A DNA stretch of 64,000 bases from NCBI RefSeq assembly GCF_029227915.1, contig NC_079888.1, forward strand, positions 21,184,001-21,248,000, written 5' to 3'. Source of the stretch: Hydractinia symbiolongicarpus. Its lineage: Eukaryota > Cnidaria > Hydrozoa > Anthoathecata > Hydractiniidae. Below are positions 10,463 through 23,189 of the stretch, in pieces; position 1 is the stretch's first letter, and each line of letters starts with the position of its first letter. Below the pieces are notes generated by a model. The model was not told the DNA's origin. It saw only the letters and a program-made list of their open reading frames with translations, and ran no database searches. The position numbers were made by a program, and so were the translations under genes.

Positions 10463-11959
10463 TAAAAATTAAGATACAAAAAGTCATTTTTTTATTGTGG
10501 GACCAATCCTAGCCGTTATCGCGCGCTAAAGAAATAGCAACAGTTTCAAGAACTACATTTCATTGACTTTCTAACGGTGTCAGTCCGTTTGAGTTACAAC
10601 GGTTGGGTCACATATTTGTACCAACATGTATTTAGCGATATTTTTCTGATATTACTAGGTTGCATCGCTTTTAACTATGAAATGATTGACTGTGGGACTT
10701 AATTGAGCTAACTTTGGACTGTCACCTGATAATTGTGATAAATGAGACAATGGGACTCCAAGAAATAACATTCTTGTTAATTTGACGTGATTGCCGAAAC
10801 TCAGCGATTACACTGGGCTCTGTGGTAGCGCTTCATTTAAGAATTATGATAAAAAACTGTCATTTTTTCATTGTGGAAACAATCCTAGCCATTATCCTGC
10901 CAGAGGAAATAGCGACAGTTTCAAAAACTACATTTCATTGACTTTCTAACGGTGTCAGTCCGTTTGGGTTTCAACGGTTGTGCCACATATTCATACCAAC
11001 ATGTATTTAGCGATATTTTTTCGATATTACTAGGTTGCATCGCTTTTAACAATGAAACGTTGACTGTGGGACTTAATTGAACTAACTTCGGACTGTGACC
11101 TGATAAATGTGATAAATGAGACAATTGGACTCCAAGAAATAACATTCTTCTTAATTTGACGTGATTGCCGGAACTCAGCGATTACACTGGGCTCTGTGGT
11201 AGCGCTCCATTTAAGAATTAAGATAAAAAAGTCATTTTTTTATTGCAGGACCAATCCTAGCCATTATCTCGCGCTGAAGAAATAGCGGCAGTTTCTAAAA
11301 CTACATTTTATTGACTTTCTAAAGGCGTCAGTCCGTTTGAGTTACAACGGTTGGGTCACATATTCGTACCAACATGTATTTAGCGATATTTTTCTGATAT
11401 TACTAGGTTACATCGCTTTTAACAATGAAACGATTGACTGTGGGACTTAATTGAGCTAACTTTGGACTGTCACCTGATAAATGTGATAAATGAGACAATT
11501 GGACTCCAAGAAATAACATTCTTGTTAATTTGACGTGATTGTTGGAACTCAGCGATTACACTGGGCACTGTGGTAGCGCTTTATTTAAAAATTAAGATAC
11601 AAAAAGTCATTTTTTTATTGTGGGAACAATCCTAGCCATTATCCTGTGCTGAGGAAATAGCGACAATTTCAAAAACTACATTTCATTGACTTTCTAACGG
11701 TGTCAGTCCGTTTGAGTTTCAACGGGTGCGTCACATATTCATACCAACATGTATTTAGCGATATTTTTTTGATATTACTAGGTTGCATCGCTTTCAACAA
11801 TAAAACGTTAACTGTGGGACTTAATTGAACTAACTTTGGACTGTGACCTGATAAATGTGATAAATGAGACAATTGGACTCCAAGAAAAAACATTCTTGTT
11901 AACTTGACGTGATTGCCGGAACTCAGCGATTACACTGGGCACTGTGGTAGCGCTTCATT
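10463..11959. repeat. 1497-bp tetramer, copy 2
   Basis: Monomers start at 10463, 10838, 11212 and 11586, exactly 1497 bases after their counterparts. The antisense frames of 9341 and 10838 translate identically. Small differences such as CTATGCTGAGG versus CTGTGCTGAGG (10089 and 11586) and CAGTC versus CTGTC in the A/T tract show that some time has passed since duplication. The next copy at 11960 is C type, so the tetramer stops after two units. Confidence 0.92.
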
Positions 11960-14579
11960 TAAAAATTAGGCTAAAAAAAGTCATTTTTTTACTGTGGAAC
12001 CTATCCTAGCCGTTAGCGCGCGTTGAAGAAAAAGCGACAGTTTCAAAAACTACATTTCCTTGAGTTTCTAACGGTGTCAGTCCGTTTGAGTTACAACGGT
12101 TGGGTCACATATTCGTACCAACATGTATTTAGCGATATTTTTCTGATATTACTAGGTTGAATCGCTTTTAACAATGAAACGATTGATTGTGGGACTTAAT
12201 TGAGCTGACTTTGGACTGTCACCTGATAAATGTGATAAATGAGACAATTGGACTCCAAGAAATAACATTCTTGTTAATTTGACGTGATTGCCGGAACTCA
12301 GCGATTACACTTGTCACTGTGGTAGCGCTTCATTTAAAAATTAATATACAAAAAGTCATTTTTTTATTGTGTGACCAATCCTAGCCGTTATCGCGCACTA
12401 AAGAAATAGCGACAGTTTCAAGAACTACATTTCATTGACTTTCTAACGGTGTCAGTCCGTTTGAGTTACAACGGTTGGGTCACATATTCGTACCAACATG
12501 TATTTAGCGATATTTTAGTGATATTACTAGGTTGCATCGCTTTTAACTATGAAACGATTGACTGTGGGACTTAATTGAGCTAACTTTGGACTGTCACCTG
12601 ATAAATGTGATAAAAGAGACAATTGGACTCCAAGAAAAAACATTCTTCTTAATTTGACATGATTGCCGAAACTCCGCGATTACACTGGGCTCTGTGGTAG
12701 CGCTTCATTTAAGAATAATGATAAAAAAAGTCATTTTTTTATTGTGGGACCAATCCTAGCCATTATCGCGCGCTGAGGAAATAGCGACAGTTTCAAAAAC
12801 TACATTTCATTGACTTTCTAACGGTGTCAGTCCGTTTGAGTTTTAACTGTTGTGTCACATATTCGTACCAACATGTATTTAGCGATATTTTTTTGATATT
12901 ACTAGGTTGCATCGCTTTTAACAATGAAACGTTGACTGTGGGACTTAATTGAACTAACTTTGGACTGTGACCTGATAAATGTGATAAATGAGACAATTGG
13001 ACTCCAAGAAATAACATTCTTGTTAATTTGACGTGATTGCCGGAACTCAGCGATTACACTGGGCTCTGTGGTAACGCTTCAATTAAGAATTAAGATAAAA
13101 AAGTCATTTTTTTATTGCGGGACCAATCCTAGCCATTATCTCGCGCTGAAGAAATAGCGGCAGTTTCAAAAACTACATTTCGTTGACTTTCTAACGGTGT
13201 CAGTCCGTTTCAGTTACAACGGTTGGGTCATATATTCGTACCAACATGTATTTAGCGATATTTTTCTGATATCACTAGGTTGCATCGCTTTTAACAATGA
13301 AACGATTGACTGTGGGACTTAATTGAGCTAACTTTGGACTGTCACCTGATAAATGTGATAAAGGAGACAATTGGACTCCAAGAAAAAACATTCTTCTTAA
13401 TTTGACATGATTGCCGAAACTCCGCGATTACACTGGGCTCTGTGGTAGCGCTTCATTTAAGAATTATGATAAAAAAAGTCATTTTTTTATTGTGGGACCA
13501 ATCCTAGCCATTATCGCGCGCTGAGGAAATAGCGACAGTTTCAAAAACTACATTTCATTGACTTTCTAACGGTGTCAGTCCGTTTGAGTTTCAACTGTTG
13601 TGTCACATATTCGTACCAACATGTATTTAGCGATATTTTTTTGATATTACTAGGTTGCATCGCTTTTAACAATGAAACGTTGACTGTGGGACTTAATTGA
13701 ACTAACTTTGGACTGTGACCTGACAAATGTAATAAATGAGACAATTGGACTCCAAGAAATAACATTCTTGGTAATTTGACGTGATTGCCGGAACTCAGCG
13801 ATTACACTGGGCTCTGTGGTAACGCTTCAATTAAGAATTAAGAGAAAAAAGTCATTTTTTTATTGCAGGACCAATCCTAGCCATTATCTCGCGCTGAAGA
13901 AATAGCGGCAGTTTCAAAAACTACATTTCGTTTACTTTCTAACGGTGTCAGTCCGTTTGAATTACAACGGTTGGGTCACATATTCGTACCAACATGTATC
14001 TAGCGATATTTTTCTGATATCACTAGGTTGCATCGCTTTTAACAATGAAACGATTGACTGTGGGACTTAATTGAGCTAACTTTGGACTGTCACCTGATAA
14101 ATGTGATAAATGAGACAATTGCACTACAAGAAATAACATTCTTGTTAATTTGACGTGATTGCCGGAACTCAGCGATTACACTTGTCACTGTGGTAGCGCT
14201 TTATTTAAAAATTAATATACAAAAAGTCATTTTTTTATTGTGTGACCAATCCTAGCCGTTATCGCGCGCTAAAGAAATAGCGACAGTTTCAACAACTACA
14301 TTTCATTGACTTTCTAACGGTGTCAGTTCGTTTGAGTTTCAACTGTTGTGTCACATATTCGTACCAACATGTATTTAGCGATATTTTTTTGATATTACTA
14401 AGTTGCATTGCTTTTAACAATGAAACGTTGATTGTGGGACTTAATTGAACTAACTTTGGACTGTCACCTGATAAATGTGATAAAGGAGACAATTGGACTC
14501 CAAGAAAAAACATTCTTCTTAATTTGACATGATTGCCGAAACTTCGCGATTACACTGGGCTCTGTGGTAGCGCTTTATT
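11960..14579. repeat. A/B block paralogous to 0.7-1.9 kb
   Basis: Monomers start at 11960, 12335, 12710, 13084, 13458, 13832 and 14206. Copy 12335 shares AATATACAAAAAG and ATTTTAGTGATATT with 1109, at an offset of 11226 bp, which is 30 monomers. Copy 14206 has the same left marker joined to a B middle with GTTGATTGTGG and an A-like end (GATAAAGGAG, CTTCGCG), so it is a chimera. Confidence 0.87.
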
Positions 14580-16075
14580 AAAGAATTATGATAAAAAAAG
14601 TCATTTTTTTATTGTGGGACCAATCCTAGCCATTATCGCGCGCTGAGGAAATAGCGACAGTTTCAAAAACTACATTTCATTGACTTTCTAACAGTGTCAG
14701 TCCGTTTGAGTTTTAACTGTTGTGTCACATATTCGTACCAACATGTATTTAGCAATATTTTTTTGATATTACTAGGTTGCATCGCTTTTAACAATGAAAC
14801 GTTGACTGTGGGACTTAATTGAACTAACTTTGGACTGTGACCTGATAAATGTGATAAATGAGACAATTGGACTCCAAGAAATAACATTCTTGTTAATTTG
14901 ACGTGATTGCCGGAACTCAGCGATTACACTGGGCTCTGTGGTAACGCTTCAATTAAGAATTAAGAGAAAAAAGTCATTTTTTTATTGCGGGACCAATCCT
15001 AGCCATTATCTCGCGCTGAAGAAATAGCGGCAGTTTCAAAAACTACATTTCGTTGACTTTCTAACGGTGTCAGTCCGTTTGAGTTACAACGGTTGGGTCA
15101 CATATTCGTACCAACATGTATCTAGCGATATTTTTCTGATATCACTAGGTTGCATCGCTTTTAACAATGAAACGATTGACTGTGGGACTTAATTGAGCTA
15201 ACTTTGGACTGTCACCTGATAAATGTGATAAAGGAGACAATTGGACTCCAAGAAAAAACATTCTTCTTAATTTGACATGATTGCCGAAACTTCGCGATTA
15301 CACTGGGCTCTGTGGTAGCGCTTTATTAAAGAATTATGATAAAAAAAGTCATTTTTTTATTGTGGGACCAATCCTAGCCATTATCGCGCGCTGAGGAAAT
15401 AGCGACAGTTTCAAAAACTACATTTCATTGACTTTCTAACAGTGTCAGTCCGTTTGAGTTTTAACTGTTGTGTCACATATTCGTACCAACATGTATTTAG
15501 CGATATTTTTTTGATATTACTAGGTTGCATCGCTTTTAACAATGAAACGTTGACTGTGGGACTTAATTGAACTAACTTTGGACTGTGACCTGATAAATGT
15601 GATAAATGAGACAATTGGACTCCAAGAAATAACATTCTTGTTAATTTGACGTGATTGCCGGAACTCAGCGATTACACTGGGCTCTGTGGTAACGCTTCAA
15701 TTAAGAATTAAGAGAAAAAAGTCATTTTTTTATTGCGGGACCAATCCTAGCCATTATCTCGCGCTGAAGAAATAGCGGCAGTTTCAAAAACTACATTTCG
15801 TTGACTTTCTAACGGTGTCAGTCCGTTTGAGTTACAACGGTTGGGTCACATATTCGTACCAACATGTATCTAGCGATATTTTTCTGATATCACTAGGTTG
15901 CATCGCTTTTAACAATGAAACGATTGACTGTGGGACTTAATTGAGCTAACTTTGGACTGTCACCTGATAAATGTGATAAAGGAGACAATTGGACTCCAAG
16001 AAAAAACATTCTTCTTAATTTGACATGATTGCCGAAACTCAGCGATTACACTGGGCTCTGTGGTAGCGCTTCATT
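14580..16075. repeat. Tandem 748-bp B-A dimer, two copies
   Basis: Copy 1 spans 14580-15327 (monomers 14580, 14954) and copy 2 spans 15328-16075 (15328, 15702). Both start with the rare CGCTTTATTAAAG boundary and share AACAGTGTCAG, AAGAGAAAAAAG and GCGGGACC. The differences I see include AGCAATATT versus AGCGATATT in the B copy and CTTCGCG versus CTCAGCG at the end. Confidence 0.9.
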
Positions 16076-16451
16076 TAAGAATTATGATAAAAAAAGTCAT
16101 TTTTTTTATTGTGAGATCAACCCTAGCCATTATCGCGCGCTGAGAAAATAGCGACAGTTTTAAAAACTACATTTCATTGACTTTCTAACGGTGTCAGTCC
16201 GTTTGAGTTTCCACGGTTGTGTCACATATTCGTACCAACATGTATTTAGCGATATTTTTTTGATATTACTAGGTTGCATCGCTTTTAACAATGAAACGGT
16301 TGACTGTGGGACTTAATTGAGCTAACTTTGGACTGTGACCTGATAAATGTGATAATTAAGACAATTGGACTCCAAGAAATAACATTCTTGTTATTTTGAC
16401 GTGATTGCCGGAACTCAGCGAATACACTGGGCACTGTGGAAGCGCTTCATT
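16076..16451. repeat. Chimeric B-to-A monomer (376 bp)
   Basis: The left part and middle are B type (GATCAACCCTAGCC, GTTTCCACGGTTG, TTTTTTTGATATT). From about 16298 the sequence switches to the GGTTGACTG, GAGCTAAC, GATAATTAAGAC form otherwise seen in copies 4101 and 17576. The length is raised by one base in the T tract and one in GGTTGACTG. The switch falls in the segment around GGTTGCATCGCTTTTAAC, which is nearly identical in all types, as expected for exchange or conversion in a shared stretch. Confidence 0.85.
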
Positions 16452-19400
16452 TAAAAATTAAGCTAAAAAAGTCATTTTTTTACTGTGGGACCTATCCTAG
16501 CCGTTAGCGCGCGTTGAAGAAAAAGCGACAGTTTCAAAAACTACAATTCATTGACTTTCTAACGGTGTCAGTCCGTTTGAGTTACAACGGTTGGGTCACA
16601 TATTCGTACCAACATGTATTTAGCGATATTTTTCTGATATTACTAGGTTGCATCGCTTTTAACTATGAAACGATTGACTGTGGGACTTAATTGAGCTAAT
16701 TTTGGACTGTCAGCTGATAAATGTGATAAAGGAGACAATTGGACTCCAAGAAATAACATTCTTGTTAATTTGACGTGATTGCCGGAACTCAGCGATTACA
16801 CTGGGCTCTGTGATAGCGCTTCATTTAGAAATTATGATAAAAAAAGTCATTTTTTTATTGCGGGACCAATCCTAGCCATTATCTCGCGCTGAAGAAATAG
16901 CGGCAGTTTCAAAAACTACATTTCGTTGACTTTCTAACGGCGTCAGTCCGTTTGAGTTACAACGGTTGGGTCACATATTCGTACCAACATGTATCTAGCG
17001 ATATTTTTCTGATATCACTAGGTTGCATCGCTTTTAACAATGAAACGATTGACTGTGGGACTTAATTGAGCTAACTTTGGACTGTCACCTGATAAATGTG
17101 ATAAAGGAGACAATTGGACTCCAAGAAAAAACATTCTTCTTAATTTGACATGATTGCCGAAACTCAGCGATTACACTGGGCTCTGTGGTAGCGCTTCATT
17201 TAAGAATTATGATAAAAAAAGTCATTTTTTTTATTGTGGGATCAACCGTAGCCATTATCGCGCGCTGAGAAAATAGCGACAGTTTTAAAAACTACATTTC
17301 ATTGACTTTCTAACGGTGTCAGTCCGTTTGAGTTTCCACGGTTGTGTCACATATTCGTACCAACATGTATTTAGCGATATTTTTTTGATATTACCAGGTT
17401 GCATCGCTTTTAACAATGAAACATTGACTCTGGGACTTAATTGAACTAACTTTGGACTGTGACCTGATAAATGTGATAAATGAGACAATTGGACTACAAG
17501 AAATAACATTCTTCTGAATTTGACGTGATTGCCGGAACTCAGCGATTACACTGAACTCTGTGGTAGCGCTTCATTTAAGAATTAAGATAAAAGGTCATTT
17601 TTTTATTGTGGGACCAATCCTAGCCGTTATCGCGCGCTGAAGAAATAGCGACAATTTCAAAAACTACAGTTCATTGGCTTTCTAACGGTGTCAGTCCGTT
17701 TGAGTTACAACGGTTGGGTCACATATTCGTACCAACATGTATTTAGCGATATTTTTCTGAAATTACTAGGTTGCATCGCTTTTAACAATGAAACGGTTGA
17801 CTGTGGGACTTAATTGAGCTAACTTTGGACTGTCACCTGATAAATGTGATAATTAAGACAATTGGACTCCAAGAAATAACATTCTTGTTATTTTGACGTG
17901 ATTGCCGGAACTCAGCGAATACACTGGGCACTGTGGAAGCGCTTCATTTAAAAATTAAGCTAAAAAAGTCATTTTTTTACTGTGGGACCTATCCTAGCCG
18001 TTAGCGCGCGTTGAAGAAAAAGCGACAGTTTCAAAAACTACATTTCATTGACTTTCTAACGGTGTCAGTCCGTTTGAGTTACAACGGTTGGGTCACATAT
18101 TCGTACCAACATGTATTTAGCGATATTTTTCTGATATTACTAGGTTGCATCGCTTTTAACTATGAAACGATTGACTGTGGGACTTAATTGAGCTAATTTT
18201 GGACGGTCAGCTGATAAATGTGATAAAGGAGACAATTGGGGTCCAAGAAAAAACATTCTTCTTAATTTGACATGATTGCCGCAACTCAGCGATTACACTG
18301 GGCTCTGTGATAGCGCTTCATTTAGAAATTATGATAAAAAAAGTCATTTTTTTATTGTGGGACCAATCCTAGCCATTATCGCGCGCTGAGGAAATAGCGA
18401 CAGTTTCAAAAACTACATTTCATTGACTTTCTAACAGTGTCAGTCTGTTTGAGTTTCAACAGTTGTGTCACATATTCGTACCAACATGTATTTAGCGATA
18501 TTTTTTTGATATTACTAGGTTACATTGCTTTCAACAATGAAACGTTGACTGTGGTACTTAATTGAACTAAATGTGGACTGTGACCTGATAAATGTGATAA
18601 ATGAGACAATTGGACTCCAAAAAATAACATTCTTGTTAATTTGACGTGATTGCTGGAACTCAACGATTACACTGGGCACTGTGGTAGCGCTTCATTTAAA
18701 AATTAAGAAAAAAAAAGTCATTTTTTTATTGTGGGACCAATCCTAGCAGTTATTGCGCGCTGAGGAAATAGCGACAGTATCAAGAACTACATTTCATTGA
18801 CTTTCTGACGGTGTCAGTCCGTTTGAGTTACAACGGTTGCGTCACATATTCGTACCAACATGTATTTAGCGATATTTTTCTGATATTACTAGGTCGCATC
18901 GCTTTTAACTATGAAACGATTGACTGTGGGACTTAATTGCGCTAACTTTGGACTGTCACCTGATAAATTTGATAAAGGAGACAATTGGACTCCAAGAAAA
19001 AACATTCTTCTTAATTTGACATGATTGCCGAAACTCAGCGATTACACTGGGCTGTGTGGTAGCGCTTCATTTAAGAATTATGATTAAAAAAGTAAGTTTT
19101 TTATTGTGGGACCAATCTTAACCATTATCGCGCGCTGAGGAAATGGCGACAGTTTCAAAAACTACATTTAATTGACTTTCTAACGGTGACAGTCCGTTTC
19201 AGTTACAATGATTTGGTCACATATTCGTACCAACATGTATTTAGCGATATTTTTTTGATATTTCTGGGTTGCATCGCTTTTAACAATGAAACAATTGACT
19301 GTGGGACTTAATTAAGCTAACTTTAGACTATGACCTGATAAAGTGATCAATGAGACAATTGGACTCCAAGAAATAATATTCTTGTTAATTTGACGTGATT

Positions 19401-20193
19401 GCCGGAACTCAGCGATTACACTGGGCACTGTGATAGAGCTTCATTTAAAAATTAAGCTAAAAAAAGTCATTTTTTTACTGTGGGACCTATCCTAGCCGTT
19501 AGCGCGCGTTGAAGAAAAAGCGACAGTTTCAAAAACTACATTTCATTAACTTTCTAACGGTGTCAGTCCGTTTGAGTTACAACGGTTGGGTCACATATTC
19601 GTATCAACATGTATTTAGCGATATTTTTTTGATATTACTAGGTTGCATCGCTTTTAACAATGAAACGTTGACTGTGAGACTTTATTGATCTAACTTTGGA
19701 CTGTGACCTGATAAATGTGATAAAGGAGACAAGTGGACTACAAGAAATAACATTCTTCTGAATTTGACGTGATTGCCGGAACTCAGCGATTACACTGAAC
19801 TCTGTTGTAGCGCTTTATTTAAGAATTAAGACAAAAAAGTCATTTTTTTATTGTGGGACCAATCCTAGCCGTTATCGCGCACTGAAGAAATAGCGACAAT
19901 TTTAAAAACTACATTTTATTGACTTTCTAACGGTGTCAGTCCGTTTGAGTTACAACGGTTGGGTCACATATTCGTACCAACATGTATTTAGCGATATTTT
20001 TCTGATATTACTAGGTTGCATCGCTTTTAACAATGAAACGATTGACTGTGGGACTTAATTGAGCTAACTTTGGACTGTGACCTGATAAATGTGATAAATA
20101 AGACAATTGGACTCCAAGAAATAACATTCTTGTTATTTTGACGTGGTAGTCGGAATTCAGCGATTACACTGGGCACCGTGGTAGCGCTTCATT
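16452..20193. repeat. Second copy of the 3.7-7.1 kb region
   Basis: Monomers start at 16452, 16826, 17201, 17576, 17949, 18323, 18697, 19072, 19446 and 19820. Copies 18323, 18697, 19072, 19446 and 19820 are each exactly 13101 bp after 5222, 5596, 5971, 6345 and 6719, and share their private variants. Copies 17201, 17576 and 17949 are 13475 bp after 3726, 4101 and 4474. The shift of 374 bp reflects one monomer gained or lost. Confidence 0.88.
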
Positions 20194-20568
20194 TAAAAAT
20201 TAAGCTAAAAAAAGTCATTTTTTTACTGTGGGACCTATCCTAGCCGTTAGCGCGCGTTGAAGAAAAAGCGACAGTTTCAAAAACTACATTTCATTGACTT
20301 TCTAACGGTGTCAGTCCGTTTGAGTTACAACGGTTGGGTCACATATTCGTACCAACATGTATTTAGCGATATTTTTCTGATATTACTAGGTTGCATCGCT
20401 TTTAACTATGAAACGATTGACTGTGGGACTTAATTGAGCTAACTTTGGACTGTCACCTGATAAATGTGATAAAGGAGACAATTGGACTTCAAGAAAAAAC
20501 ATACTTCTTAATTTGACATGATTGCCGAAATTCAGCGATTACACTGGGCTCTGTTGTAGCGCTTCATT
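20194..20568. repeat. Reference monomer with type C left part
   Basis: The left part carries linked variants that recur in many copies: TAAAAATTAAGCTAAAA start, TTTACTGTGGGACCTATCC, GTTAGCGCGCGTTGAAG and GAAAAAGCG. Here they join an A right part (AACTATGAAACG, GATAAAGGAG). The same C left part is joined to a B right part elsewhere, for example at 33280 and 53086, so left and right parts assort partly independently. A sub-variant with TTAACGCGCG instead of TTAGCGCGCG marks copies at 50849, 51594, 52341, 53086, 53833 and 56822, and also 32532. The CCAAT of other types is replaced by CCTAT. Confidence 0.9.
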
Positions 20569-21691
20569 TAGAAATTATGATAAAAAAAGTCATTTTTTTA
20601 TTGTGGGACCAATCCTAGCCATTATAGCGCGCTGAGAAAATAGCGACAGTTTTAAAAACTACATTTCATTGACTTTCTAACGGTGTCAGTCCGTTTGAGT
20701 TTCAACGGTTGTGTCACATATTCGTACCAACATGTATTTAGCAATATTTTTTTGATATTACTAGGTTTCATCGCTTTTAACAACGAAACGTTGACTGTAG
20801 GACTTAATTGAACTAACTTTTGACTGTGACCTGATAAATGTGATAAATGAGACAATTGGACTCCAAGAAATAACATTCTTGTTAATTTGACGTAATTGCC
20901 GGAACTCAGCGATTACACTGGGCACTGTGGAAGCGCTTCATTTAAAAATTAAGCTAAAAAAGTCATTTTTTTACTGTGGGACCTATCCTAGCCGTTAGCG
21001 CGCGTTGAAGAAAAAGCGACAGTTTTAAAAACTACATTTCATTGACTTTTTAACGGTGTCAGTCCGTTTGAGTTACAACGGTTGGGTCACATATTCGTAC
21101 CAACATGTATTTAGCGATATTTTTCTGATATTACTAGGTTGCATCGCTTTTAACTATGAAACGATTGACTCTGGGACTTAATTGAGCTAATCTTGGACTG
21201 TCACCTGATAAATGTGATAAAGGAGACAATTGGAGTCCAATAAAAAACATTCTTCTTAATTTGACATGATTGCCGAAACTCAGCGATTACACTGGGCTCT
21301 GTGATAGCGCTTCATTTAGAAATTATGATAAAAAAAGTCATTTTTTTATTGTGGGACCAATCCTAGCCGTTATCGCGCGCTGAAGAAATAGCGACAATTT
21401 TAAAAACTACATTTTATTGACTTTCTAACGGTGTCAGTCCGTTTGAGTTACAACGGTTGGGTCACATATTCGTACCAAAATGTATTTAGCGATATTTTTC
21501 TGATATTACTAGGTTGCATCGCTTTTAACAATGAAACGATTGACTGTGGGACTTAATTGAGCTAACTTTGGACTGTGACCTGATAAATGTGATAAATAAG
21601 ACAATTGGACTCCAAGAAATAACATTCTTGTTATTTTGACGTGGTAGTCGGAATTCAGCGATTACACTGGGCACCGTGGTAGCGCTTCATT
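20194..21691. repeat. 1498-bp tetramer, copy 1
   Basis: Monomers start at 20194 (C/A), 20569 (B), 20943 (C/A) and 21317 (L1/A), of 375, 374, 374 and 375 bp. Private markers are TTGACTTCAAG and ATTCAGCG in the first, AGGTTTCATCGC with CAACGAAACG in the second, GAGTCCAATAAAAAAC in the third, and CAATTTTAAAAAC with ACCAAAATG in the fourth. The monomer before it (19820) resembles the fourth member, so the amplified block may begin about 374 bp earlier. Confidence 0.93.
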
Positions 21692-23189
21692 TAAAAATTA
21701 AGCTAAAAAAAGTCATTTTTTTACTGTGGGACCTATCCTAGCCGTTAGCGCGCGTTGAAGAAAAAGCGACAGTTTCAAAAACTACATTTCATTGACTTTC
21801 TAACGGTGTCAGTCCGTTTGAGTTACAACGGTTGGGTCACATATTCGTACCAACATGTATTTAGCGATATTTTTCTGATATTACTAGGTTGCATCGCTTT
21901 TAACTATGAAACGATTGACTGTGGGACTTAATTGAGCTAACTTTGGACTGTCACCTGATAAATGTGATAAAGGAGACAATTGGACTTCAAGAAAAAACAT
22001 TCTTCTTAATTTGACATGATTGCCGAAATTCAGCGATTACACTGGGCTCTGTTGTAGCGCTTCATTTAGAAATTATGATAAAAAAAGTCATTTTTTTATT
22101 GTGGGACCAATCCTAGCCATTATAGCGCGCTGAGAAAATAGCGACAGTTTTAAAAACTACATTTCATTGACTTTCTAACGGTGTCAGTCCGTTTGAGTTT
22201 CAACGGTTGTGTCACATATTCGTACCAACATGTATTTAGCAATATTTTTTTGATATTACTAGGTTTCATCGCTTTTAACAACGAAACGTTGACTGTGGGA
22301 CTTAATTGAACTAACTTTTGACTGTGACCTGATAAATGTGATAAATGAGACAATTGGACTCCAAGAAATAACATTCTTGTTAATTTAACGTAATTGCCGG
22401 AACTCAGCGATTACACTGGGCACTGTGGAAGCGCTTCATTTAAAAATTAAGCTAAAAAAGTCATTTTTTTACTGTGGGACCTATCCTAGCCGTTAGCGCG
22501 CGTTGAAGAAAAAGCGACAGTTTTAAAAACTACATTTCATTGACTTTTTAACGGTGTCAGTCCGTTTGAGTTACAACGGTTGGGTCACATATTCGTACCA
22601 ACATGTATTTAGCGATATTTTTCTGATAATACTAGGTTGCATCGCTTTTAACTATGAAACGATTGACTCTGGGACTTAATTGAGCTAATCTTGGACTGTC
22701 ACCTGATAAATGTGATAAAGGAGACAATTGGAGTCCAATAAAAAACATTCTTCTTAATTTGACATGATTGCCGAAACTCAGCGATTACACTGGGCTCTGT
22801 GATAGCGCTTCATTTAGAAATTATGATAAAAAAAGTCATTTTTTTATTGTGGGACCAATCCTAGCCGTTATCGCGCGCTGAAGAAATAGCGACAATTTTA
22901 AAAACTACATTTTATTGACTTTCTAACGGTGTCAGTCCGTTTGAGTTACAACGGTTGGGTCACATATTCGTACCAAAATGTATTTAGCGATATTTTTCTG
23001 ATATTACTAGGTTGCATCGCTTTTAACAATGAAACGATTGACTGTGGGACTTAATTGAGCTAACTTTAGACTGTGACCTGATAAATGTGATAAATAAGAC
23101 AATTGGATTCCAAGAAATAACATTCTTGTTATTTTGACGTGGTTGTCGGAATTCAGCGATTACACTGGGCACCGTGGTAGCGCTTCATT
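21692..23189. repeat. 1498-bp tetramer, copy 2
   Basis: Monomers start at 21692, 22067, 22441 and 22815, each exactly 1498 bp after copy 1. Few differences are visible, for example ATACTTCTT versus ATTCTTCTT in member 1 and GATAATACTAGG in member 3. Confidence 0.93.
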
